Source: Acidimicrobiaceae bacterium
Lineage (GTDB): Bacteria; Actinomycetota; Acidimicrobiia; Acidimicrobiales; RAAP-2
Assembly (NCBI GenBank): GCA_003153575.1
Contig: PLZW01000001.1
Coordinates: 314,265-378,264, forward strand
Direction of reading: 5' to 3'
DNA: 64,000 nt
In this document: one piece after another, positions 1 to 7,923 of the stretch
How the letters are laid out: the number at the start of each line of letters is the position of its first letter
Position numbering within the stretch: position 1 is the stretch's first letter
Notes under the pieces: generated by a model
Seen by the model: only the letters and a program-made list of their open reading frames with translations
Database searches by the model: none
What the model was told of the DNA's origin: nothing
Position numbers and translations under genes: made by a program

Positions 1-1
1 G

Positions 2-1078
2 AACGCCAACGAGGTGATCTCCAACCGGGCCATCGAGATGGCGGGCGGGAAGATGGGCTCGAAGGAGCCTGTGCACCCCAACGACGACGTCAACATGTCC
101 CAGTCGTCCAACGACACGTTCCCGACGGCCATGCACATCGCCGCGGTGGAGGAGATCACCCACCGACTGCTGCCCGCCATCCGTCACCTGCGGGAGTCGC
201 TGGCCGCCAAGTCCGAGGCCTACGACTCGATCACCAAGATCGGCCGCACCCACCTGATGGACGCCGTCCCGCTCACGCTCGGCCAGGAGTTCTCGGGCTA
301 CGTGGCCCAGCTCGACGCCGACGTCCGGCGGATCGAGTCGACCCTCGACGACCTCTACGAGCTGGCCGCCGGCGGCACCGCGGTGGGTACGGGGCTCAAC
401 ACCCACCCGGAGTTCGGTGTCCGGGTGGCCGAGGCCATCGCCGAGCTGACGTCGCTGCCCTTCGTCACCGCGCCCAACAAGTTCGCCGCCCTGGCCGCCC
501 ATGACGCCCTGGTCATGACCAGCGGGACGTTGCGCACCCTCGCCGCCTCGCTGATCAAGATCGCCGACGACATCCGCTGGCTGGGGTCGGGACCGCGGTG
601 CGGACTCGGCGAGCTGAACCTGCCCGAGAACGAGCCCGGCTCCTCGATCATGCCGGGCAAGGTCAACCCGACCCAGAGCGAGGCCATGATCATGGTGTGC
701 ATCCAGGTCTACGGGAACGACGCGGCGGTCGCCATGGCCGGGGCCCGGGGCAACCTGGAGCTCAACGTGTGCAAGCCCGTGATCATCCACAACGTCCTCC
801 ACTCGGTCGAGCTGCTGGCCGAGGCGTCGAGCGCGTTCACACGCTTCTGCGTCGACGGGCTCGAGCCCAACGAGGCACGGATCCGCCAGCACCTGGAGAA
901 TTCGCTCATGCTGGTCACCGCGCTCAATCCGATCATCGGGTACGACAAGGCCGCCGAGGTGGCCAAGAAGGCCCACAAGGAAGGCACGACACTTCGGGAG
1001 TCGGCCCTCGCCCTCGGGTACCTGACCGGGGAGCAGTTCGACGAGGCTGTCCGCCCCGAATCGATGACGCATCCCTGA
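2..1078 (+). CDS. fumC: Class II fumarate hydratase, 5'-truncated
   Basis: Fumarase C interconverts fumarate and malate in the TCA cycle as a cytosolic homotetramer. The frame is open from base 2 and begins with [10 protein letters not shown], so the start codon lies outside the window; 358 of the roughly 460 residues usual for the family are present. Signatures visible are [10 protein letters not shown] (substrate region) and the fumarase/aspartase loop [15 protein letters not shown] near base 640. That loop followed by the family-typical C-terminal half separates it from argininosuccinate lyase. Aspartase is the main alternative and cannot be fully excluded without the N-terminus. It ends 263 bases before the next gene on the same strand. 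Confidence 0.93.
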   Translation, partial: NANEVISNRAIEMAGGKMGSKEPVHPNDDVNMSQSSNDTFPTAMHIAAVEEITHRLLPAIRHLRESLAAKSEAYDSITKIGRTHLMDAVPLTLGQEFSGYVAQLDADVRRIESTLDDLYELAAGGTAVGTGLNTHPEFGVRVAEAIAELTSLPFVTAPNKFAALAAHDALVMTSGTLRTLAASLIKIADDIRWLGSGPRCGLGELNLPENEPGSSIMPGKVNPTQSEAMIMVCIQVYGNDAAVAMAGARGNLELNVCKPVIIHNVLHSVELLAEASSAFTRFCVDGLEPNEARIRQHLENSLMLVTALNPIIGYDKAAEVAKKAHKEGTTLRESALALGYLTGEQFDEAVRPESMTHP

Positions 1079-1341
1079 CGCATCTCTGACTGGGGCCACC
1101 CGAGAGCCATCAAGGAGTGGCGCAGCCAACGGGCATCGTGCGGCGAGGCTCGATGCGTCAGCTCGACTCGGCTCTGGAACGTGGGTCCAGGCACGAACCG
1201 CTGGTGGTGGCGGCCGGTCGATCGGTGACGTATTCTCCATCGCTCTCACGGTGTTTCAGCACGGAGTACGGTGCACGGAGGCACACGCCTATCGCGGTGA
1301 CCCTCCGGCACTGCTGGTCGACTGAGTTGAAAGTAAGGACA

Positions 1342-2091
1342 ATGGATTTCAAGCGTTCTTCGCACGTATCGCGGCGCCGTGGGCCGATCGCACGGCTCGG
1401 TGTCGTCCGCACGTCCATCATCGGTCTGGCGGCACTGCCCGCCCTCTTGACCGTCGTGTCGGGCACGGCTGTGGCAACTGGCGTGACGTCCCCCGTGGTC
1501 ACGGCGACGCAAGCCTCATTCACGATTCCCCAGGGCGCCCAAACGCCACCGATCGGCACCACGTGGCTGCTCAAGCTCCAGGATCTGTCGACCGGAAAGG
1601 TCATCGGCTCCCAACAGTTCGCGACTACCGCGGCGCAACCCTCGGCGACCTTGGAGATTCCCGTGCCGACCGTCGACGGCTGCCACTTCCAAGTGGACGT
1701 ACGGACCACTCCTCCCGGGCAACCGGTGGGCCCGACATCTGGGACCTTCTACTCAGATCTCATTGCCGTGGTCCCTGGTTGCGGGACAACGCCTACGACG
1801 ACCACCACGACCACGCGACCCACTGATTCGACGACAACGACCACACTGCCGACGACAACGACCACAATCTTGCCTGTGGTGTCTGCTGGCACGGTCGACG
1901 AATCATCGACAGCGCAGCTGCCCTACACCGCCGCCACCGCCGCGTCCGTCTCGACGACTGCATCCACGCAGGCAGAGTTGCCGTTCACGGGACTGAATAC
2001 GCAGTTCCTGGCCGGGTTGGGCCTGCTGCTCATCGGGGCCGGTTACCTGCTGATACGCCGGCGTCCGGCGAGGAAGCACGCGGGCAGGTGA
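1342..2091 (+). CDS. Secreted Thr-rich protein with LPFTG cell-wall sorting signal
   Basis: 249 residues, function unknown. An upstream in-frame ATG at 1117 exists, but ATG 1342 is preceded by AAGGA at a good distance and yields a typical signal peptide (basic RRRGPIARLG followed by a hydrophobic stretch ending near AVATG). The middle is a globular stretch of about 90 residues, then a threonine/proline-rich linker (around residues 153-175) like a wall-spanning stalk. The C-terminus has LPFTG at about residue 213, a hydrophobic segment (FLAGLGLLLIGAGYLLI) and a basic tail RRRPARK, the layout of a sortase substrate. No sortase gene is in the window. The 1079-1341 spacer upstream holds no gene I can support. 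Confidence 0.75.
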   Translation: MDFKRSSHVSRRRGPIARLGVVRTSIIGLAALPALLTVVSGTAVATGVTSPVVTATQASFTIPQGAQTPPIGTTWLLKLQDLSTGKVIGSQQFATTAAQPSATLEIPVPTVDGCHFQVDVRTTPPGQPVGPTSGTFYSDLIAVVPGCGTTPTTTTTTTRPTDSTTTTTLPTTTTTILPVVSAGTVDESSTAQLPYTAATAASVSTTASTQAELPFTGLNTQFLAGLGLLLIGAGYLLIRRRPARKHAGR

Positions 2092-2185
2092 TCGTCCTCG
2101 GGTGCGGGTGCGACTCGGCCCACTGAGTTAGACGTACGCCTGGGACGGGAGCTGGGGTTCCGGCATTGTGGGGCGTCTTTCAACC

Positions 2186-2740
2186 TCAGTACAGCTCGAG
2201 TCGATTCACCACCAGGGGAGCCTCCACTGTCTGGCGCACATCGGTGTGACAGTGGTCACAGACGAGTTGACCGCCTTCCAAGGGTGCACCACAGTTCGGA
2301 CACGAAGATCGGCCCACGGTGACCTGGGCGTTGAAGGCGAAGTCCCAGAATTGGCTGCTGCCATGCTGGACCCCGTCGGGAGATCGGGTGTCGACCAGGA
2401 GATGCACGCGTAGCGTTCGATCGCCATCCCGCATGGGCGTACCGACGAGGTGGAGTACGACGGCCACCGGTTCGTCCCCGTTGAGCGATCCGGCATTGCG
2501 CTGGCACTGGGCGATCACCCCGGGGGCGAATGTGCCTCGGAGGACATCCATGTTGCCCGACGAATCGGCGGCAAAAAGCATGGGGACCGCGCTGCCCACC
2601 GTGGCCGTCAAGACGTCCAGGGTCAGCGTGCTCGGCTCTCCCGTGGCGGCCGCCATCTGATTGAGGATGTCAGGCCAATCCTCCGGGTTGTCCACGGAAA
2701 CTGCGACGGGTGCCAGCCTGGACTGGTCGGACACGGTCAT
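2186..2740 (-). CDS. Uncharacterised protein with C-terminal zinc ribbon
   Basis: 184 residues starting MTVSDQSRLAP; the start ATG overlaps the stop of the SPFH gene by 4 bases (ATGA), so the two are translationally coupled. Residues 1-135 form an unrecognised domain; near the C-terminus CPNCGAPLEG...CDHCHTDV gives a four-cysteine zinc ribbon, matching the ribbon type at the end of its SPFH partner. No signal peptide or membrane segment is seen, so it is probably cytosolic. The longer in-frame extension upstream is Arg-rich shadow translation of the SPFH gene and was discarded. Function is not known; the shared zinc ribbon suggests it works with the SPFH protein. Confidence 0.75.
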   Translation of the reverse strand: MTVSDQSRLAPVAVSVDNPEDWPDILNQMAAATGEPSTLTLDVLTATVGSAVPMLFAADSSGNMDVLRGTFAPGVIAQCQRNAGSLNGDEPVAVVLHLVGTPMRDGDRTLRVHLLVDTRSPDGVQHGSSQFWDFAFNAQVTVGRSSCPNCGAPLEGGQLVCDHCHTDVRQTVEAPLVVNRLELY

Positions 2741-3846
2741 GGCTGCGGCGACTCTCCGGGCGACGCGTCGATCGGCGCGGAGGGGACCTGCGCCGGTGAG
2801 GCCCCGGCACTGGCCGTGGCCATGTCGGCACCGACAACGGACGCTCCGCAGCTCGGGCAGAAGCGCGATCCGGGAGGCACGGCGGTGCCGCACTGGGTAC
2901 AGAAATGCGCCGGCCCTCCGACGGTCGGGGCGCCGGCGGTCGGTGCCGGCACGGCCGTCGGGATGTTGGCGGCCGGTGCCACCGGTGCGGTCGGTGCCAC
3001 CGGCACGCCCATCATCATGCCGGCGACGATGCCCGGCTGAGCGCCGACGTTGCCATTGGACACCCCCTGGGCGATCTCCAGGGCGGCCTCGCCGCGCACG
3101 GCGCTGTCGAACGAGCCGGCCACCCCGGTGTAGGCCTTGGCCGCGGCGAACTGCTTCATCTGCTGGGCGTCGGCGTCCGGGAGGTTGACGTTGAGTTCGG
3201 CGAAGGTGGTCAGGGCCAAGCCGTAGGCGACGAGCTTCTCGTTGGCCTTGGCCAAGGCTGCATCGCCGGTGGCGTCCTGGAGCTGTCCCATGGCCAGCAC
3301 GCCGTGCTCGCTCACGAGATCGGGCAGGACGGCGCGGATGGCGGCCAGGGCCTGATCCTCGACCCACGTCGAGATGGCCCCGTTGAAGTCCTCCACACCG
3401 TCCGTGCCGATCAACTTGGCCAGCAGGACGGATGGGTCGGTCACTCGGAACGCCAGTTCGCCGAACACCCGCAGCGAGACCACGAGCCCGGTCGGACCGT
3501 CGGTTAGGTTGTCGACGGGGCCGCCGAACTCCTGGTTGGCGATGTCTCTCGTGGTGACGAAGTAGAGCTCGGCGTCGTAGTACGCGTCACCGGTCAAGCG
3601 GTCGACGAGCCAACCGAGCGTGAGGGAGGCTCCCTCGTCCAGGGGGTGACGGCCGGGTCCGAGGGTTCCGATCACCTTTCCCAGGTTGGTGAAGACCGCC
3701 AAGTAGTCCAAGTCGACATTGACCAGCGAGTGCTGGATGATCTGCTGGTCGGGCCACTTCCAGGCGATCTTGTTCTTCTCGTTGTCCGGCATCTCGATGA
3801 AGAGGCGTTGCAGGCCAGAATCCTTGTGTCCTTGGAACAGGGGCAT
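2737..3846 (-). CDS. SPFH-domain protein with zinc ribbon (YdjI-type)
   Basis: 369 residues. The N-terminal about 230 residues read as an SPFH/stomatin-like domain of the soluble type described as YdjI or virion-core-protein-like (FIEMPDNEKNKIAWKWPDQ, NLGKVIGTLGPGRH, DAYYDAELYFVTT, FGELAFRVTDPSVLL). An Ala/Pro/Val-rich linker follows and then a zinc ribbon CTQCG-CPSCGA. There is no obvious transmembrane helix. Such proteins are thought to form oligomeric assemblies near membranes, but that is family inference. The ATG follows an AGGAAGG ribosome site. It is the middle gene of a three-gene run with 3876-4331 upstream and the zinc-ribbon gene downstream. Confidence 0.82.
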   Translation of the reverse strand: MPLFQGHKDSGLQRLFIEMPDNEKNKIAWKWPDQQIIQHSLVNVDLDYLAVFTNLGKVIGTLGPGRHPLDEGASLTLGWLVDRLTGDAYYDAELYFVTTRDIANQEFGGPVDNLTDGPTGLVVSLRVFGELAFRVTDPSVLLAKLIGTDGVEDFNGAISTWVEDQALAAIRAVLPDLVSEHGVLAMGQLQDATGDAALAKANEKLVAYGLALTTFAELNVNLPDADAQQMKQFAAAKAYTGVAGSFDSAVRGEAALEIAQGVSNGNVGAQPGIVAGMMMGVPVAPTAPVAPAANIPTAVPAPTAGAPTVGGPAHFCTQCGTAVPPGSRFCPSCGASVVGADMATASAGASPAQVPSAPIDASPGESPQP

Positions 3847-3875
3847 GGTTCAGTGATCCTTCCTGAGGCGGGCGG

Positions 3876-4331
3876 TCATGCCCGTTCACCCTCGATCAGT
3901 TTGCGCAGGGCATCTGCCGACTCATGACTGATGTGGCTCTGGCTGACGATTTCGCCGACCAGGAGGTCTGCCCAGGTGGGGAACGGGAGTGGGTCGGACG
4001 CCGGACCACGCTGCAGTGTCAGCGAGTCGACGCCGCAGGTCAGCACGCCGTCGGTCGACGCCACCCAATAGGCACCGGCGCCGATCGTCACCAGGATGCG
4101 GTGGATCGGGTCGGACGGCCGGTGTAGGTCGTTCACGTAGGGGAGATCCCCGACCAGGCGCCGGAGCCTCCCATTGCGATAGCTCACGTCGATCTTCAGG
4201 CCTGGCACCGAGGACAGACGTTCGACCAGTGCGTGGAGCAGGGCGTCGAGCTCCGCCGCATCGAGGCGCAGCACTGCCGCGGTGGACTCGAGTTCGGCGG
4301 GAACGGTCCCTGTATTCGTGTCGTCGGTCAT
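3876..4331 (-). CDS. Hypothetical protein upstream of SPFH gene
   Basis: 151 residues from ATG 4331, chosen because GGAAG lies 8 bases upstream; an in-frame ATG at 4355 would add eight residues. No signal peptide or membrane helix. The N-terminal half contains a predicted helix (AAELDALLHALVERLS), then alternating strands (GLKIDVSYRNGRLRRLVGDLPY, IHRILVTIGAGAYWVAS), ending in a helix. I do not recognise the family. It lies 29 bases upstream of the SPFH gene on the same strand and probably opens that operon. Confidence 0.7.
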   Translation of the reverse strand: MTDDTNTGTVPAELESTAAVLRLDAAELDALLHALVERLSSVPGLKIDVSYRNGRLRRLVGDLPYVNDLHRPSDPIHRILVTIGAGAYWVASTDGVLTCGVDSLTLQRGPASDPLPFPTWADLLVGEIVSQSHISHESADALRKLIEGERA

Positions 4332-4535
4332 GGGGGCGGCTTCCAGTTGGTGCATCTCGGTGCGCTTCCACAGCTATCGACAGGCAGGCGGGCCAACTTG
4401 ACCGGCGGAATTGGTCCGTCACCGTATTCGGTCGACCGTTAACGTAGTAGCCGATCGCTCGCTCGGGGAACTCGCCGGCAGCATGATCAAGCGGATAGCG
4501 CGCCGACGGAGCTCGCCAATGCGTGTGGCTGGTAA

Positions 4536-4565
4536 CTGACGGACCGTCAGACAGCGCACTATCCT
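4536..4565 (+). promoter_or_regulatory. Palindromic operator and candidate promoter of the P450 gene
   Basis: CTGACGG-A-CCGTCAG at 4536-4550 is a perfect 15-base palindrome, the size and shape of TetR-family operators. It overlaps a weak -35 (CTGACG, 4536-4541), and TATCCT at 4560-4565 could be the -10 after an 18-base spacer. It lies 68 bases upstream of the P450 start. The regulator is not adjacent. The palindrome is directly visible; the promoter assignment is an inference. Confidence 0.55.
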
Positions 4566-4617
4566 TCAGCCGTGCCCGACGCAATCGGACCCGGGACCAC
4601 GGAGTAGGAGTAGGCGC

Positions 4618-5832
4618 GTGACGATCACCCCCCCAGCCGACCTGCATATCGGGCTGACCGACGGCACCTTCTACGGCGGCGACCCCTTCCCGGCGTTCGC
4701 CTGGATGCGGGCCGAGGCCCCGGCCTACTTCGATGAGGTGGCCGGCGTCTGGGGGATCACCCGCTACGCCGACATCAAAGAGATCTCGAAGGACCCGGAC
4801 ACCTTCTCCAACGCCGGGGGCATCCGCCCGGACAGCGACGCGCTGCCGATGATGATCGACTTCGACGCGCCCGAGCACGTGCGTCGCCGGCGCCTGGTCA
4901 GCGAGGGCTTCACCCCCCGGCGCATCCGCGAGAGCGAAGAGGGCATCCGGACGGTCTGCGACGCCATCATCGACCGGGTGTGCGAGCAGGGCTCGGCCGA
5001 CTTCGTCGCCGACATCGCCGCCCCACTGCCCATGATCGTGATCGGCAACATGCTGGGCGTGGCGCCCGAGGACCGGGACGCCCTGCTCGGGTGGTCGGAC
5101 GACATGCTCAAGGCGCTCGGATCGCCCGACCCGACCGCCATGGACCGGGCCGCATTGGCTGCCATGGAGTACGCCGAGTACATCACCGCGGTGGCCGACC
5201 AGCGTCGACGCGATAGCCAGACCGACGACCTGATCGGCACCCTTGTCCACGCCGAGATCGAGGGCGACAAGCTCGACGAGTCGTCGGTGATCTACGAGTC
5301 GCTCCTGATCCTGATCGGCGGTGACGAGACCACCCGCCACGTCATCAGCGGCGGCATGTACGAGCTGCTCACCCATCCGGATCAGTTCGCCCTCCTGGCC
5401 GCCGAACGTGACCGCCTGCCGCTGGCCGTCGAGGAGATGCTGCGCTGGGTCACACCGATCAAGAACATGGCCCGACAGGTCACCCGGGACGTGGACCTGC
5501 ACGGCCGGACCATCACGAAGGGCCAGAAGCTGCTCCTGCTCTACCCGTCGGCCAACCGGGACGAGACGGTGTTCGAGGATCCCGAGCGCTTCGACATGAC
5601 CCGGACGCCGAACGACCACATGGCGTTCGGCTTCGGATCCCACTTCTGCCTGGGCAACCGCCTGGCCCGCATGGAGCTGCAGATCATGTTCGACCGGCTA
5701 CTCGAGCGCCTGCCCGACCTGGCTCTGGCCAGCGATGCCGAGTTGCCCAAGCGGGCCGCCAACTTCGTATCCGGCTACGAGACCATGCCGGTCACGTTCA
5801 CGCCCACCGCACCGGTCAGGGCCACGGCCTGA
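4618..5832 (+). CDS. Cytochrome P450, CYP142-like
   Basis: 404 residues, soluble bacterial P450. The I-helix reads LLILIGGDETTRH (GGDETTR at 234-240), the K-helix ExxR is E273-R276, and the heme loop is FGFGSHFCLGNRLAR with ligand Cys344. The GGDETTR helix and AFGFGSHFCLGN closely resemble mycobacterial CYP142, a terminal oxidase of the cholesterol side chain, so steroid or long-chain substrate hydroxylation is likely but not proven. Start is GTG 4618 (GGAGTAGGAG upstream). The stop overlaps the next gene's ATG (TGATG), so the pterin dehydratase gene is translationally coupled. No ferredoxin or reductase gene is nearby. Confidence 0.92.
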   Translation: MTITPPADLHIGLTDGTFYGGDPFPAFAWMRAEAPAYFDEVAGVWGITRYADIKEISKDPDTFSNAGGIRPDSDALPMMIDFDAPEHVRRRRLVSEGFTPRRIRESEEGIRTVCDAIIDRVCEQGSADFVADIAAPLPMIVIGNMLGVAPEDRDALLGWSDDMLKALGSPDPTAMDRAALAAMEYAEYITAVADQRRRDSQTDDLIGTLVHAEIEGDKLDESSVIYESLLILIGGDETTRHVISGGMYELLTHPDQFALLAAERDRLPLAVEEMLRWVTPIKNMARQVTRDVDLHGRTITKGQKLLLLYPSANRDETVFEDPERFDMTRTPNDHMAFGFGSHFCLGNRLARMELQIMFDRLLERLPDLALASDAELPKRAANFVSGYETMPVTFTPTAPVRATA

Positions 5833-6125
5833 TGGCCCGTCCCGCTGCCCTCGACGCCGAGGCGGTGGCTGCGGCCCTGGCGGCACCCGACGCGCCGGCG
5901 TGGGACCTGGTCGACGGACAGCTGGTCAAGGTGGTGGCATGCGCCAGCTTTCCGGCCGCCCTGGACTTCGTCATGACCGTGGGTGGTCTGGCCGAGCAGG
6001 CCGACCATCATCCGGACATCGACATCCGTTGGCGGACGGTGCGGTTGGCCCTGGTCACCCACGACGCCGGTGGGATCACCGAGCTGGACTTCTCGCTCGC
6101 CCGGGCCATCGACGCCCTGACCTGA
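5832..6125 (+). CDS. Pterin-4a-carbinolamine dehydratase family protein
   Basis: 97 residues, usual length for the family. It carries the diagnostic AEQADHHPDIDIRW stretch and a following strand (TVRLALVTHD, GITELD). Family members dehydrate 4a-hydroxytetrahydropterin formed by aromatic amino-acid hydroxylases, but many bacterial copies have no known partner and none is visible here. Its start overlaps the P450 stop by one base, implying co-expression with the P450; whether it serves the P450 is unknown. Confidence 0.88.
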   Translation: MARPAALDAEAVAAALAAPDAPAWDLVDGQLVKVVACASFPAALDFVMTVGGLAEQADHHPDIDIRWRTVRLALVTHDAGGITELDFSLARAIDALT

Positions 6126-6133
6126 TCCGGAAC

Positions 6134-6177
6134 GACCCGGTGGGACGGAACCCGAGCGGGCCTCGCACCACCGGGTC
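6134..6177. terminator. 10-bp inverted repeat between convergent genes
   Basis: GACCCGGTGG (6134-6143) and CCACCGGGTC (6168-6177) are perfect reverse complements flanking a 24-base loop. They sit between the convergent pterin dehydratase and Rpf-like repeat protein genes. No T-run follows on either side, as is common in high-GC actinobacteria, so a bidirectional terminator is likely but unproven. Confidence 0.55.
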
Positions 6178-6187
6178 TTCGCCGGGG

Positions 6188-7480
6188 TCAGTAGCCTCCG
6201 GTGCAGCCGTTCTGGTCCGGGGCCCAGTCGGAGTTGCCGTAGTAGTAGGTGGCGAAGGCCACGGCCACCCGGATCTGCTGCAGCGGCGCGGCGTAGGCGG
6301 CGTTCCCGGAGAACCCGAAGGTGTTGAACTGCGCCCAGTTGGCGCGGCTCATGCCGAGGCCTCCTGCGAAGACGGCGCCGTTGACCCCCCAGTTCCCACC
6401 TTCCTCGCAGAGGTTGACGCGGTCCCACGCGGCGATCTGGTACGACGACAGGCCGTAGTCGGACGCCGGGGCGGCGACAGGTGCGGGTGGTGCCTGAGGG
6501 GTGTGCACGGTGCTCCCGCCCAGTGAGCCGTAGAAGCCCACCGAACCGAAGTTGAAGACCCCGCCGTCGGCGGCCACGTCCACGTAGCCGCTGCCGGTGG
6601 ACGAGGAGGCCATGATCGGCTTGTTGAGGGTCAGGCCGGCCAACGAGCCGCGATAGGTGGCTCCGCCGAAGGCGAAGGTGCCACCGTCGCGGGACACCAC
6701 GCGGTAGCCGCCGCCGGCGGCGTCGACCGCCACGGCCGGTGCACTGATCGGTGCGGTGCCGTAGAAGGGAGCGTCACCGAAGGCATAGATGCTGCCATTG
6801 GCTGCCACCTCCCAGTAGCCGGCACCGTCCGAGGAAGGGGCGATACCCACGATCGGGCTGGTGGGCGACATGTGGGTGGCGGCGCCGTGGAAGCCGGCAT
6901 CGCCGAAGGCGAACACGCCGCCGTCGGCGCCGACCAGCCAGTAACCACGGCCGTCGGAGGTGCGGGCCATCCCTGCGATCGGAGAACCGAGCGTGTTGGC
7001 CCCGGCCGAGCCGTAGAAGCCGGCGTCGCCGAAGGCGAACACACCGCCGTCGGCCGCCACCTCCCAATAGCCGTGGCCGTCGGGAGTGGCCGTAAACCCG
7101 ACGATCGGGCTGTTGACGTGCAGGGCGCCGACGGATCCGTGGTAGCCGGCGTCACCGAAGGCGAACACGCCGCCGTCAGCGCCGACCAGCCAGTAGCCCC
7201 CGCCGGTGGGCGTGGCCGCAGCCGAGACGATCGGGGCGTTGAGGACCAGTCCGGCGCCGGTGGGGTAGGAAGCGGCGGAGGCCGAAGCCGAGGGTGCCGA
7301 GCCGGCCAGCGAGCTGACGGCGCCGGCCGCCAAGGCGACCGAGGCCAAGCCGACGGCCGTGGCCCGGGCCCGCCGGGTTCGTCGGCGGACGGCGTTGGTG
7401 GTGTGCGTAGGAGGTGTGGCGCGGGGGGTACTTCGGTTGGAACGTGGGGATACAGGGGTATTGGTGAATGCCGAAGGCAT
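6188..7480 (-). CDS. Secreted repeat protein with Rpf-like transglycosylase domain
   Basis: 430 residues. A long basic N-region (VRRRTRRARAT) precedes a hydrophobic signal segment ending near residue 70. Residues 95-321 hold six repeats of about 42 residues (GYWLVGADGGVFAFGDAGxxGS), probably a beta-propeller-like or wall-binding module. Residues 350-400 (AAWDRVNLCEEGGNWGVNG, AGGLGMSRANW) match the resuscitation-promoting-factor/transglycosylase-like fold, with Glu359 or Glu360 in the place of the catalytic Glu of CESGGNW. It would cleave peptidoglycan outside the membrane. An AGGAAAGG ribosome site precedes the ATG. Two other proteins in the window share the repeat. Confidence 0.85.
   Translation of the reverse strand: MPSAFTNTPVSPRSNRSTPRATPPTHTTNAVRRRTRRARATAVGLASVALAAGAVSSLAGSAPSASASAASYPTGAGLVLNAPIVSAAATPTGGGYWLVGADGGVFAFGDAGYHGSVGALHVNSPIVGFTATPDGHGYWEVAADGGVFAFGDAGFYGSAGANTLGSPIAGMARTSDGRGYWLVGADGGVFAFGDAGFHGAATHMSPTSPIVGIAPSSDGAGYWEVAANGSIYAFGDAPFYGTAPISAPAVAVDAAGGGYRVVSRDGGTFAFGGATYRGSLAGLTLNKPIMASSSTGSGYVDVAADGGVFNFGSVGFYGSLGGSTVHTPQAPPAPVAAPASDYGLSSYQIAAWDRVNLCEEGGNWGVNGAVFAGGLGMSRANWAQFNTFGFSGNAAYAAPLQQIRVAVAFATYYYGNSDWAPDQNGCTGGY
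6518..7198 (-). repeat. Six 42-codon-type repeats in the Rpf-like protein
   Basis: Repeat units begin at GY(W/R/V) of residues 95, 137, 179, 221, 258 and 298. The first three are exactly 42 residues apart (126 bases); later ones are shorter and more diverged. The core is GYWxVxADGGVFAFGDAGFYGS. These are coding repeats, not a CRISPR or intergenic array. Confidence 0.85.
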
Positions 7481-7485
7481 CGTGG

Positions 7486-7640
7486 GTGACCTTTCCTCGG
7501 TCGGTCAGGGCCCGTCGGACGACGGTGGCGCTCTGACTCTCTTCTGGTTGGGTGGACCCCACGTCTGCGCATTCAACGCCCCAGCCGGGCACCGGGAAGG
7601 GTGTGCCGGCCTGGCTACAAGAGCCGGGTGTGCTAGCGGG
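7486..7640 (-). other. Hairpin-rich 5' leader of the Rpf-like gene
   Basis: Reading toward the gene, the leader contains CCGGCAC...GTGCCCGG, then GTCAG...CTGAC enclosing CGTC-C-GACG, and finally GACC-GAGGAAA-GGTC, in which the ribosome site lies in the loop of a short stem. This suggests a structured leader that could limit translation. I looked for the conserved cores of the ydaO/c-di-AMP riboswitch, which precedes rpf genes in some actinobacteria, and did not find a convincing match. Confidence 0.35.
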
Positions 7641-7798
7641 TGTTCATGTCCGGTAAGCGGGTGGTGTGGTTACGTGCAGCGCTCCTCAGCGGTCTGGTTC
7701 GGTGGCCCGACAGTAGCGGAAGGGTGTGTCAGGCCGGATCAATGGTCGGCGGCCCTCGGGACACTGCCCGTCGTCGCAAGTCATTGAGTGTACAAGGG

Positions 7799-7900
7799 TT
7801 GTCCACCGACCGGTAGTCGGTGTCCCCAGTCCGTGCCTCACGAATGTGGAGAACCTATGGATAACTAAAGGGTCAGCCCAGGTCAACCGCCTGTGGATCA
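7799..7900. promoter_or_regulatory. AT-richer promoter region with DnaA-box-like sites
   Basis: In the 443-base spacer before the Rpf-like gene, four 9-mers resemble TTATCCACA: on the minus strand TGATCCACA (7892-7900), TTATCCATA (7856-7864) and TTCTCCACA (7845-7853), and on the plus strand TTGTCCACC (7799-7807). On the minus strand TTGACC (7881-7886) and TATCCA (7858-7863) with a 17-base gap could be a promoter. The remainder of 7641-7798 shows no gene I can support. Confidence 0.45.
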
Positions 7901-7923
7901 ATTCCTCGAATTTGTATGGCCGT

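Noticed and set aside
7481..7640. ydaO-type c-di-AMP riboswitch before the Rpf-like gene
   Set aside because: The conserved cores could not be matched by eye; only generic hairpins are visible.
7799..7900. Chromosomal origin oriC
   Set aside because: The DnaA-box-like sites are few and dnaA, dnaN, recF, gyrB and rpmH are not nearby.
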